A stretch of 64,000 bases of DNA from NCBI RefSeq assembly GCF_030159595.1, contig NZ_BSKJ01000002.1:603179-667178 (forward strand), given 5' to 3'. Shown piece by piece: positions 55,277 through 63,934 of this stretch. The translations under genes and the position numbers were made by a program. The notes beneath the pieces were generated by a model that had not been told where the DNA came from, ran no database searches, and saw nothing but the letters and a program-made list of their open reading frames with translations. The stretch is from Pseudomonas putida. GTDB taxonomy: Bacteria; Pseudomonadota; Gammaproteobacteria; Pseudomonadales; Pseudomonadaceae. Each line of letters opens with the position of its first letter. Position 1 is the stretch's first letter.

Positions 55277-56265
55277 GCGCCGGCCAGGCCCTCTACCCGC
55301 GCCCCGATGACGTTGTGCATGGCCACCAGCTCCACCAGCGAGCGGGACTGCATCTTGTTCATGATGTTCTTCTTGTGCACCTTGGTCGTCACCTCGCTGG
55401 TGCCGATCTGCCTGGCGATCTGCTTGTGCGACAGGCCATCGACCACCAGCGAGAACACCTGGCGCTCACGCTGGGTCAGGCGTTGGTACTTTGCCTCGAC
55501 CTGCCGCGCATGGTGCCATTTGCGCCCATCGATCACAGCCCGCGTACGCACGGCCTGCAGCAGCGTCAGCAACTGGTCTTCGTCAAAAGGCTTGGTCAAG
55601 AATTCCACAGCCCCGGCTCGCATGGCCTGCACCGTCATCGGGATGGTGCCAAAACCGGTCATGAACACGATCGGCCAGGGCATCCCCAGCCGGCAGAGGG
55701 CATGCTGCACCTCAAGGCCACTGGTATCAGGCAGGTGCATGTCCAGCAGCAGGCAGGCGTAGGGGGTTACCAAGTGGGCGTCGAACAGCGCCTCGGCACT
55801 GGCGAACAAATGATGCGGGATATCCTGTGAGCGCAGCAGACGGCCCAGTGCCGTACGCACCGACGGGTCGTCGTCCACCACCAGCACCGGCACGCTCACA
55901 CTGTCCTCCAAAGGTTCAAACGTGCCGGCCCCGGCACCCAGCGGCGAGTGGCCCAGCGCCTGGCAAGGGACATCAAGGCTTATCTCGGCGGCCAGGCGGT
56001 AACCCCGGCGGGGTACGGTCTGGATCAGCCCGCGGTCGCCAAAGGCTTTGCGCAGCAACGACACCTGCACCTGCAGGTTGTTGTCCTCGACCACCGTGCC
56101 GGCCCACACCTGGCTGAACAGTTCGTCCTTGCCGACCACCCGGCCCTTGGCCTTGATCAACGTGGCCAGCACCTCGAATGCGCGGCCACCCAACAGGATC
56201 GGCTTGCCGTCGAGAAACACTTCTCGCCGCTCCAGCGACACCTGGGCATTGCCTATTCGGATCAT
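55273..56265 (-). CDS. Response regulator with two DNA-binding domains (wHTH-REC-LuxR)
   Basis: 330 aa from the ATG at 56265 (GAGGAAGCC upstream). Residues 1-95: OmpR/CadC-type winged helix (…FEVLATLIKAKGRVVGKDELFSQVWAGTVVEDNNLQVQVSLLRKAFGD…IQTVPRRGYRL). Residues ~125-245: receiver with D131-D133, phospho-acceptor D175 (LLLDMHLPD), T203 and K225. Residues ~262-320: LuxR/FixJ-type HTH (LTQRERQVFSLVVDGLSHKQIARQIGTSEVTTKVHKKNIMNKM). One receiver between two unrelated DNA-binding domains is unusual. First gene of the pair with the stand-alone receiver, divergent from the giant sensor kinase; almost certainly its cognate regulator. Confidence 0.92.
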   Translation of the reverse strand: MIRIGNAQVSLERREVFLDGKPILLGGRAFEVLATLIKAKGRVVGKDELFSQVWAGTVVEDNNLQVQVSLLRKAFGDRGLIQTVPRRGYRLAAEISLDVPCQALGHSPLGAGAGTFEPLEDSVSVPVLVVDDDPSVRTALGRLLRSQDIPHHLFASAEALFDAHLVTPYACLLLDMHLPDTSGLEVQHALCRLGMPWPIVFMTGFGTIPMTVQAMRAGAVEFLTKPFDEDQLLTLLQAVRTRAVIDGRKWHHARQVEAKYQRLTQRERQVFSLVVDGLSHKQIARQIGTSEVTTKVHKKNIMNKMQSRSLVELVAMHNVIGARVEGLAGA

Positions 56266-56505
56266 GGCTTCCTCGCGCGGGCACGGGCGTTTACGCAGCC
56301 CCGGGCAGGCTAGGCCAGCGTACGCGTTCAATCAATTATCCCGAGGGATAGGTTGCCCTCAGGACTATACAAAAGCCCGCCAGCCCCCAGGGGGCGATAA
56401 CGGACAACAGCGTGCCCGTTCCTGCCAGGCAGGCTGCAACCCGCATCCCTACTGGGCCCACTGCGTATACTCGCGCCTCAGGATGTCGCTAGCAGGGGGT
56501 GCTTT

Positions 56506-59500
56506 ATGCTCGATGAACGCCTCGCCCACAGGCCCATCGATTACGACCCGTCGGTCGACGAGGGCTGGTTGAACCGGTGCGACATCAGCACGCTGGGCCA
56601 GGAAGGTGAGCTCAGCTACTTTCGCCTGCGCGACCCTGCCACCCACCAGGCCTGGATCGCCGTGCGCGCCCCACGCGAGGCCCCCGCCGCCTGCCAGCGC
56701 CTGGAACGGGACTACCGCCTGCAACTCGACCCACAGTGGGCGGTGATCCCCTCGGCGTTCGTGCGTTCGGCCGAAGGCCCACTGCTGGTGTACCCGGCCG
56801 GCCACTCCATTGCCGACCTGATCGCCGAAGGCCCCGCTGCCCTGGCGCCATTTCTCGACATTGCGGTAAGCGCAGCCAATGCCTTGGCGCAGGCCCACGA
56901 ACGCAATGTGCTGCATGGCGCGCTGCAGCCCGAGCATGTGTGCCTGTACGCCAACCAGCGGGTCCGGCTAGGCTGCTTTCGCGCCGACCCAACGGCGCTG
57001 ATCAGCGATCAGGGCACCCCGCTCGGCAACTGGTCGTACCTGGCGCCAGAGCAGGTCTGCCCGCATGGCAGCAGCAGCGACCGGCGCAGTGACGTTTATG
57101 CCCTGGGGGCGATCCTCTACCAGTTACTGTTGGGCGAACTGCCTTTGTCTGGGCGCGACACTCAGCACTGGCGCCAGCTGCATGCCGGGGTGCAGCCGAG
57201 GGCGGCCTGCGACGTGGACAGCAACGTGCCGCAGCCACTCAGCCGGGTGCTGGCCAAGGCGCTGGCCAAGGAGCCCGACACCCGCTATCAGAGTGCTCGC
57301 GCCCTGGCGATAGACCTGGCCCACTGCCAGCGGCAATGGGCCGCCAGCAAGACCATGCCGGGCTTCGAACCCGGCTGCGCCGACCCCGCCACGCCCAGCC
57401 GCGAACGCCTGTATGGCCGCTGCGCCGAACAGAAGGCCATCGCCCTGCTGCTCAAGGCCCTGCGCCGCGACAGCAAGCCGCAAGCCCTGTTCATCAACGG
57501 CGCTACCGGCATGGGCAAGTCGAGCCTGGTCGAGGCAGCGCTCAAGGCCAACGCCCAGGGTTACTGGGCCATCGGCAAGTGCAACGGCGTTGCCCAAGCC
57601 GGGCCCTACGCACCCTGGGTCGACATTCTCGGCGCGCTGACCACCCAGTTGCTGGCCAAGAACAGCCAGGACCTCGACACCCTGCGCCGCGAAATCCTGC
57701 GCCGCATCAAAGGCCAGGGCCGGCTGCTCGGCAAGCTGGCGCCAGACCTGCAACTGATCCTTGGCCCCCTGCCCGAGTTGCCGGCCAAGCCCACGCGCCT
57801 GGCGCTGCAGAAGGAGCTGCGGGCGATTGTCGAGTTCCTGCAGGTGTTCAGCCGCCCCGGCCAGCCGCTGGTGCTGTTCTTCGATGACCTGCAGTGGGCC
57901 GACGACGCCAGCCAGCAACTGCTGACGCAACTGCTGGCTCACGCGCCCGGCAATCTGTTGCTGATCTTCGCCCGGCGCAATGATGCGCCAGCCAGCAGTA
58001 CCCCCCTTACCCTACCCGCAGCGGTGCGCAGCACCACGCTGAACCTGAGGCCTCTGGCCGTGGGCGCGGTGTCCGAGCTGATCGGCGAGCGCTACCACGT
58101 CGGCCCCGAGGACGCATTGCCGGTGGCCGTACTGGTGCACGACAAGACGGCGGGCAACCCGTTCTTCATCAATCAGATCCTCCGGGCCATGGTCGAGGAC
58201 CAGCTGTTCACCTTCGACACCCAGGCCATGCGCTGGTCATGGTGCCTGCAGGCCGTGGCCCGCCACCGCTATTCCGACAATGTCGCCGACCTGATGGTCC
58301 ACCGCCTGGCGCGCCTGCCGGTGCCGCAGCGCGACCTGCTGCGGGTGGCCAGCGCGGCGGGCAGCCGCTGCGATGAGCGCCTGCTGCACCAGGTCCTCGC
58401 CCAGGCGCCGGGCGAACCGTTGAAAGCCTTGATTGGCGCGGGTTTCCTGCAGCAGGGCCAGAACGGCCTGGGCTTTGCCCATGAGCGGGTAATGGAAGCC
58501 GCGTACGCGCTCACCCCCATGCGCGAGCGTACCCAGCTGCATGCACATATTGCCTTGGCCATGCGACAGGCCTGGCCGGGCCACCTGCACGAGGCACCGT
58601 TCGAGCTCGCCAGCCAGCTGCAACGCGCCAGCCCATGCGGGTTTGCAGCGGATGACTGCGAAGCGTTCCTGCGGCTTTTGCGCGAAGCGGCAGCACGTAC
58701 ACGCGACAGCGGCGCTTTCGAGCAGGCCGCTGGCTACCTGCACACGGCCGAGCAGTTGCTGCATCACGGCGCCACGCTGGAAAGCCACGCCGCGCATGGC
58801 TTTGCCATCGCCTGCATGGCGACGGAGTGCGACATGCAACTGTCGCGAATGATCGCAGCCGAGGCCCGCATCACTGAATGCCGCCAGCGTGCGCGCTCTG
58901 TGCTGGACCAGGCACGGGTGTGCCGGCTGCAGGCACTGCTGTGTACCTTGCACGGTGACTATCAGGCGGCCATCGACAGCGCCATATCCGGCCTGGACTT
59001 ACTGGGTATGAGCCCGGTACGGGGCATCGGCTGGCAACAGGTCGAGGCGAGTCATGCCCATGTTCAGGCCTTGGTCGAACAGAAAGGACGGCACTGCCTG
59101 GAGTCGCTGCAGCGCACCGACTCGGAGGAAGTGACGGTTGCCATCAGCCTGCTGGCCACCCTGTCTTCATCTTTTTTCGTAAAGGACGACATCTGCTTCC
59201 TGCACCTGGCCAAGCTCATGGAGCTGTCGCTGCTGCACGGCGTTGCCCCAGGCAGCACCTATGGTATGGCCTGGTACGGGGTGATGATTGCCGAGCGCTT
59301 CGGTGCGTACCATGATGGCCACGCCTGTTGCCTGGCCGCGCTCAAGCTGATCGAACGGCACGGTTTCGACGCTGACTTGACCAGCGCGCTGCTGGCCCTG
59401 GACCAGGTCAGCGCCTGGACCTCACCCATCGAGTTCGCCCGCCGCACCGCGCTGGATGCGGTCGATTCGGGGCGCCTGAGCGGCGACCTGGCAATGAGCT

Positions 59501-61554
59501 GCTATGCCTGCAACCACCTGGTTTCCGACTCGCTGTTCATGGGCCGCTACCTGCCGGACGTGGTCGAGGAATTGGCGCAAGGCCTGGCCACCGTGCGTCG
59601 CTACGGTTACCGCGACGTTGAGCTGATCCTGCAGGCCCAGCAAGCGTTCGTCGCAAACTTGAGCGGCACGCCCTGCCCAACCTCGGCCGTAGCCTCGAAA
59701 TCGCCCACCACGCGGTTTTTCCAGTACCTGTTGGCCGGTATGTGCGACTTCTACCTGGGCAATATCCCGCACGCCATGCGCAACCTGGCACTGGCCGCAG
59801 ACAACACCTGGGCGGTACCGGCGCACATCAACCTGGCCGACTATCACCTGTTCCGCGGCCTGGCGCTGGGCAGCCCCGAGGCCGCTGGCAGCGTTGCCGA
59901 CAAGCTGCGCGAGCTGCGGGCCCTGCGCGAGCGTTTCGGCCGCTGGGCAGGCTTCAACCCGGCCACCTTCCGCAACAAGCTGTTGCTGATTGAAGGCGTG
60001 ATCGCCAAGCTCGAAGGCGACGGCCTGACCGCCATCCGCTGCTTCGACCAGGCGCAGATCGCCGCCGCCGCTGCCGGCTTCACCCACGAACAGGCCCTGG
60101 CCCACGAACAGCTGGCCGAGGTGTGCATCCCCAGCGGCCTGATTTCCGGTGCCAACCTGCACCTGCGCATTGCCCGCGACTGTTTCCATATCTGGGGGGC
60201 GACCGGCAAGGTGCATCAGCTGGAGGCGTTGCACCCCTTCTTGCGCACCCAGCCGATCCAGGAAACCTGCCACACCAACCACCAGGCCAAGCTGGACCTG
60301 GAAGCGGGCATAGAAGCGGCGCGCGCCTTGTCCGAAGAAGTACTGCTCGAAGGGCTGATCGAAACCCTGATGGGCCACCTGACCCAGCATTCCGGTGCCG
60401 ACCATGGCGCACTGCTGATCGTCAGTGGCGCCGAATTCCAGATGGCCGCCCTCGCCTACATCGACGATGCCGGGCTGCATGTGAGCATGGACAACTGCCA
60501 GAAATTCATGACCCAGGCACCACTGTCGGTCATCAACGCCACCATGCGCACCCGCAAGCCACTGGTGCTCAACGATGCCCAAAGCGACTGTCCCGAAGCC
60601 TTCCGCCAGGAGCTGCAGGCGCGCAATGCCCGTTCAGTGCTGTGCCTGCCGCTGGTGATCCAGGGCGTGCTGATCGGCCTGGTGTACCTGGAAAACCGCC
60701 TGGTGCCGAACCTGTTCGGCAGCCAGCGCCTGGCGATGCTGGAAATCCTCGCCTCGCAGGCGGCGGTGTCGCTGCAAACTGCCAAGTTCTATACGCGCCT
60801 GGCCGAAGACAACCAGAGCCGCGCGCAGATGGAGGCCGAACTGCGCCGCTCCCGTGCAGAGCTGGCCCGCAGTGCGCACCTGCAGGTGATGAACGAGCTG
60901 TCGGCGTCCATCGCCCATGAGATCAGCCAGCCTTTGCTGGGGATCACCTCCAACGCCGCCGCCAGCCTGCGCTGGCTCAAGCGCGCCAAGCCCGACCTGG
61001 AAGAAGCGATTGCCGGCCTGGAAGACATCCGCAACGACAGCGAACGTGCGGCCAATATCGTGCGCGCACTGCGTTCGCTGGCCAAGCAATCGCCGGTGCA
61101 GCTCAAGGCAGTGAAGCTGGATGAGCTGATCCGCGAAGTCGTGCGCCTGACCTCGGCCGATGCCGCCAAGGGCACGGTGGACGTGCAGACACGGTTGCAG
61201 GCTGGGGTGAGCGTGATGGCCGACCCGGTGCAACTGCAGCAATTGGTGTACAACCTGATCAACAACGGGCTGGAGGCGCTGGCGGGGTATCGCGGTGACG
61301 GGGTGCTGCGGATTGCTTCGGCTGTCGTTGGGGATGCGGTGGAGATTTGCGTGGACGACAACGGGCCGGGAATTGCGCCCGAGGAGCGGGAGCAGGTGTT
61401 CGGGGCGTTCTACACCACCAAGAGCAGCGGGATGGGGATGGGGTTGGCCATTTGCAGTTCGGTGGTGCAGGCCCATGGTGGGCAGTTGCAGGCCTTGGTG
61501 TCGGAGTTGGGTGGGTGCCGGATTCGCTTCACCCTGCCTGTGAATCCTTTGTAG
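56506..61554 (+). CDS. Giant hybrid sensor: pseudokinase-ATPase-GAF-histidine kinase, 1682 aa
   Basis: Domains in order. About 1-275 is a Ser/Thr kinase fold with APEQ (180-183) and SDVYALG (195-201), but HGALQPEH (137-144) in place of HRDLKPEN, GCFR (156-159) in place of xDFG, and R54 at the ATP lysine: a pseudokinase. About 310-620 is a STAND/AAA-type ATPase with Walker A GATGMGKS (332-339) and Walker B LVLFFDDLQWAD (455-466). About 620-1240 is a helical-repeat region. About 1290-1430 is a GAF domain. From ~1455 it is a histidine kinase with H1471 in HEISQPL, N box near 1583-1587, G1 DDNGPG (1617-1622) and a GMGMGLAI G2 box. No membrane segment, so a cytoplasmic sensor. HEISQPL kinases pair with FixJ-type regulators like the divergent one. 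Confidence 0.95.
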   Translation: MLDERLAHRPIDYDPSVDEGWLNRCDISTLGQEGELSYFRLRDPATHQAWIAVRAPREAPAACQRLERDYRLQLDPQWAVIPSAFVRSAEGPLLVYPAGHSIADLIAEGPAALAPFLDIAVSAANALAQAHERNVLHGALQPEHVCLYANQRVRLGCFRADPTALISDQGTPLGNWSYLAPEQVCPHGSSSDRRSDVYALGAILYQLLLGELPLSGRDTQHWRQLHAGVQPRAACDVDSNVPQPLSRVLAKALAKEPDTRYQSARALAIDLAHCQRQWAASKTMPGFEPGCADPATPSRERLYGRCAEQKAIALLLKALRRDSKPQALFINGATGMGKSSLVEAALKANAQGYWAIGKCNGVAQAGPYAPWVDILGALTTQLLAKNSQDLDTLRREILRRIKGQGRLLGKLAPDLQLILGPLPELPAKPTRLALQKELRAIVEFLQVFSRPGQPLVLFFDDLQWADDASQQLLTQLLAHAPGNLLLIFARRNDAPASSTPLTLPAAVRSTTLNLRPLAVGAVSELIGERYHVGPEDALPVAVLVHDKTAGNPFFINQILRAMVEDQLFTFDTQAMRWSWCLQAVARHRYSDNVADLMVHRLARLPVPQRDLLRVASAAGSRCDERLLHQVLAQAPGEPLKALIGAGFLQQGQNGLGFAHERVMEAAYALTPMRERTQLHAHIALAMRQAWPGHLHEAPFELASQLQRASPCGFAADDCEAFLRLLREAAARTRDSGAFEQAAGYLHTAEQLLHHGATLESHAAHGFAIACMATECDMQLSRMIAAEARITECRQRARSVLDQARVCRLQALLCTLHGDYQAAIDSAISGLDLLGMSPVRGIGWQQVEASHAHVQALVEQKGRHCLESLQRTDSEEVTVAISLLATLSSSFFVKDDICFLHLAKLMELSLLHGVAPGSTYGMAWYGVMIAERFGAYHDGHACCLAALKLIERHGFDADLTSALLALDQVSAWTSPIEFARRTALDAVDSGRLSGDLAMSCYACNHLVSDSLFMGRYLPDVVEELAQGLATVRRYGYRDVELILQAQQAFVANLSGTPCPTSAVASKSPTTRFFQYLLAGMCDFYLGNIPHAMRNLALAADNTWAVPAHINLADYHLFRGLALGSPEAAGSVADKLRELRALRERFGRWAGFNPATFRNKLLLIEGVIAKLEGDGLTAIRCFDQAQIAAAAAGFTHEQALAHEQLAEVCIPSGLISGANLHLRIARDCFHIWGATGKVHQLEALHPFLRTQPIQETCHTNHQAKLDLEAGIEAARALSEEVLLEGLIETLMGHLTQHSGADHGALLIVSGAEFQMAALAYIDDAGLHVSMDNCQKFMTQAPLSVINATMRTRKPLVLNDAQSDCPEAFRQELQARNARSVLCLPLVIQGVLIGLVYLENRLVPNLFGSQRLAMLEILASQAAVSLQTAKFYTRLAEDNQSRAQMEAELRRSRAELARSAHLQVMNELSASIAHEISQPLLGITSNAAASLRWLKRAKPDLEEAIAGLEDIRNDSERAANIVRALRSLAKQSPVQLKAVKLDELIREVVRLTSADAAKGTVDVQTRLQAGVSVMADPVQLQQLVYNLINNGLEALAGYRGDGVLRIASAVVGDAVEICVDDNGPGIAPEEREQVFGAFYTTKSSGMGMGLAICSSVVQAHGGQLQALVSELGGCRIRFTLPVNPL

Positions 61555-61666
61555 CCTGTACCGGCCTCTTCGCGGGTAAACCCGCTCCCACAGGGATCGC
61601 GCAACCCTCAGGTTACGCCCCCCTCCTGTGGGAGCGGGTTTACCCGCGAAGAGGCCGGTACAGGTT
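61555..61666. repeat. REP pair with ~40-nt arms
   Basis: An almost perfect inverted repeat: CCTGTACCGGCCTCTTCGCG… at left and …CGCGAAGAGGCCGGTACAGG at right, including the CTCCCACAGG/CCTGTGGGAG tails facing inward. It begins at the base after the giant kinase stop codon and ends 5 bp before the convergent hydrolase stop. Confidence 0.95.
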
Positions 61667-61670
61667 TACA

Positions 61671-62297
61671 TCAACGCGAAGTCAACGCTGCATAGCTGTT
61701 CATCAGATTGCGGTAGTTAGGAATGCGCTGCGACAGCAGGTTGCCCAACCCTTCAATATCGTTGCGCCAGTCACGGTGCAGCTCACACGCCACCGAGAAC
61801 CAGTTCATCATTTGCGCGCCCGCCTGGGTCATGCGTACCCACGCTGCCTGCTGCACGGTTTCGTTGAAGGTACCCGAAGCATCGGTCACCACAAACACCT
61901 CAAAGCCTTCAGCCAGCGCCGACAGGGTCGGGAACGCCACGCACACATCGGTCACCACGCCAGCGATGATCAGTTGCTTGCGGCCAGTGGCCTTGATCGC
62001 CTTGACGAAGTCTTCGTTATCCCAAGCGTTGATCTGGCCTGGGCGGGCAATGTATGGCGCGTCCGGGAACATCGCTTTCAGCTCGGGTACCAGCGGGCCG
62101 TTCGGGCCTTGCTCGAAGCTGGTGGTGAGGATGGTCGGCAGGCCGAAGAACTTGGCCAGGTCACCCAGGGCCAGCACGTTGTTCTTGAACTCGTTGGGCG
62201 AGAAGTCCTGCACCAGCGAGATCAGGCCAGTCTGGTGATCCACCAGCAGGACCACGGCGTCGTCTTTGTTCAAGCGCTTGTAATCGGGTTGGCTCAT
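61671..62297 (-). CDS. YcaC-like isochorismatase-family hydrolase
   Basis: 208-aa cysteine hydrolase fold. Catalytic triad regions: D in VVLLVDHQTGLISL, K in FVKAIKATGRKQLIIAG and the nucleophile cysteine in GVVTDVCVAFPTLSALAEG. This pattern is that of E. coli YcaC and P. aeruginosa relatives, whose substrates are not settled. The ATG at 62297 has AAGGAGTCATCCC; the 12-residue upstream extension is rejected. Lies 72 bp downstream of the small AraC-type regulator on the same strand. Confidence 0.93.
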   Translation of the reverse strand: MSQPDYKRLNKDDAVVLLVDHQTGLISLVQDFSPNEFKNNVLALGDLAKFFGLPTILTTSFEQGPNGPLVPELKAMFPDAPYIARPGQINAWDNEDFVKAIKATGRKQLIIAGVVTDVCVAFPTLSALAEGFEVFVVTDASGTFNETVQQAAWVRMTQAGAQMMNWFSVACELHRDWRNDIEGLGNLLSQRIPNYRNLMNSYAALTSR

Positions 62298-62369
62298 GGG
62301 ATGACTCCTTGGGTTGGGAATACGGGCCGGCACTGTCCGCTGGGGCTTATACCGATGGATAGATTCGGC

Positions 62370-62732
62370 TTAAGGAATGACCTGCGCCTGACGCCAGGCC
62401 TTGGGCGGCTGGCCAACCAGGCGGCTGAAGGCGCGGGTGAAATGGGCCTGGTCGCAAAAGCCACACTCCAGGCTCACATGGGTGATCGGTGCTTCGGTGG
62501 TGAGCAGGCGCTTGGCCTTTTCCATGCGTGCCAGCAGGCGCCAGGCCTGGGGCGAAAGGCCAGTGTTGACCTTGAAGGCGCGGGAGAAATGGCTGCGGGT
62601 GAGGTTGCACACACCGGCGATCTCGATGATCGACAGCGAGCTGCGCAGCATCAGTTCCTTGGCCTGGCGCAACCGTGCGGGCGTCAGTGCGCCGGGGGTT
62701 TGCAGCGGCTCTTGGGGCGTGCCGGGGTGCAT
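62370..62732 (-). CDS. AraC-family DNA-binding protein, HTH domain only
   Basis: 120 aa from the ATG at 62732 (AGGAGAGTCGCC). Contains the two HTH motifs of AraC proteins (SLSIIEIAGVCNLTRSHFSRAFKVNTG and APITHVSLECGFCDQAHFTRAFSRLVGQPPKAWRQ) and little else; the ligand-binding arm is missing. Comparable in size to SoxS/MarA-like stand-alone activators. It is divergent from a GlxA-type AraC regulator and upstream of the YcaC-like hydrolase, which it may control. Confidence 0.92.
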   Translation of the reverse strand: MHPGTPQEPLQTPGALTPARLRQAKELMLRSSLSIIEIAGVCNLTRSHFSRAFKVNTGLSPQAWRLLARMEKAKRLLTTEAPITHVSLECGFCDQAHFTRAFSRLVGQPPKAWRQAQVIP

Positions 62733-62869
62733 GGCGACTCTCCTGTTGAATGCAGAAAGTCTCGCCCCCGGCACATGACAAAGTCCTGAGCCAAACCTGA
62801 ATTGTTCTTAATTGTGCGCGGCGGTATACCGTAAGATGCACGTTGTATTCAGCTATCGAGCGAAGAAGC

Positions 62870-63841
62870 ATGCAGGTAAACGCTCACCGCACCGTGGCCA
62901 TGGTGCTGTTCAACGACGTGCTCTTGCTGGACGTCACGGGCCCCATGGATGCATTCGCCATCGCCAACCGTTTTTTGCCTGCAGAGCGGCAATACCGGCT
63001 GCTCACCCTGGCCGAAGGGCAAGCAGCGGTGCGCGGCTCCTGTGGGCTGAAAGTGGTGGCCGACCTGCGCCTGGAAGACTTGCCGGACGCCGTCGACCTG
63101 TTGCTGGTGCCCGGCGGCCCGGGCGCGTATGACATTGCCGTGCCAGCGCTGGAGCGCTGGTTGCCGCAGGCGGTGCGCAGCGCCAAGCGCTTTGGCGCCA
63201 TCTGCACCGGGGTGTTCCTGCTGGGCCGGGCGGGACTGCTGGACGGCTACCGCTGCACCACCCACTGGAATTACGTCGAGCGCCTGGCGCGGGCGTTTCC
63301 TCAGGCCAAGGTCGAGACCGAGCAGATCTATGTGATCGACCGCTGCCTGATCACTTCGGGCGGGATCACTGCGGGTATCGACCTGGCGCTGGCGGTGGTG
63401 GCCGAGGACCACGGCAAGGCGCTGGCCCTGGAAGTGGCCAAGGTGCTGCTGGTCGCCCGTCATCGCCAGGGTGGGCAGACCCCGTACGGGCCGTTGCTGG
63501 CGGCGGTGCCGCGTGATGATTCGCCCATTGCCCGGGTACAGGCGCACATCGTCGACCATATCGAGCAGGCATTCACCGTACAGAAAATGGCCGACCTGGT
63601 GGCCATGAGCAGCCGCAACTTCGCCCGCACGTTCCAGCGCGAGGTGGGGGTGACGCCATTGCAGTACCTGCAGAACGCGCGGATCGACAGGGCGCGCAAA
63701 CTGCTCGAAGGCAGCGACCTGCCATTGAAGGTGGTGGCGGCGCAGTGCGGGTTTGGCAGTGACCGGCATATGCGCAAGGTGTTCTGTGAGCGGATTGGCA
63801 TGACGCCGGCGCAGTATCGGGCGCAGTTTGGTGGGGTTTGA
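62870..63841 (+). CDS. GlxA-type AraC regulator with DJ-1/PfpI domain
   Basis: 323 aa. The N-terminal ~190 residues form an amidase-like DJ-1/PfpI domain (VAMVLFNDVLLLDVTGPMDAFAIANRF, LLLVPGGPGAYD, and the nucleophile-elbow FGAICTGVFLLGRAGLL). The C-terminal 110 residues are an AraC HTH pair (FTVQKMADLVAMSSRNFARTFQREVG and LPLKVVAAQCGFGSDRHMRKVFCERIGMTPAQYR). Such regulators sense nitrogenous or carnitine-like metabolites in Pseudomonas. The ATG at 62870 is preferred to an in-frame TTG at 62843. Ligand unknown. Confidence 0.94.
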   Translation: MQVNAHRTVAMVLFNDVLLLDVTGPMDAFAIANRFLPAERQYRLLTLAEGQAAVRGSCGLKVVADLRLEDLPDAVDLLLVPGGPGAYDIAVPALERWLPQAVRSAKRFGAICTGVFLLGRAGLLDGYRCTTHWNYVERLARAFPQAKVETEQIYVIDRCLITSGGITAGIDLALAVVAEDHGKALALEVAKVLLVARHRQGGQTPYGPLLAAVPRDDSPIARVQAHIVDHIEQAFTVQKMADLVAMSSRNFARTFQREVGVTPLQYLQNARIDRARKLLEGSDLPLKVVAAQCGFGSDRHMRKVFCERIGMTPAQYRAQFGGV

Positions 63842-63860
63842 GTCAACCGTTTTCCTGTGA

Positions 63861-63934
63861 CGGCCTCTTCGCGGGCAAGCCCGCTCCCACAGGGATTGCA
63901 CAGGTCTGACAGGCCACGCCGAACCTGTGGGAGA
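63861..63934. repeat. REP pair, right unit interrupted
   Basis: The left unit is complete (CGGCCTCTTCGCGGGCAAGC… CTCCCACAGG). The right unit begins CCTGTGGGAG and then changes abruptly to ATTCTATGG instead of CGGGC. The break is inside the REP palindrome. Confidence 0.85.

Noticed and set aside
57361..57380. GGCTTCGAACCC as a possible tRNA T-arm
   Set aside because: It lies inside the giant kinase coding sequence and no acceptor or anticodon arms surround it. No tRNA was found anywhere in the window.
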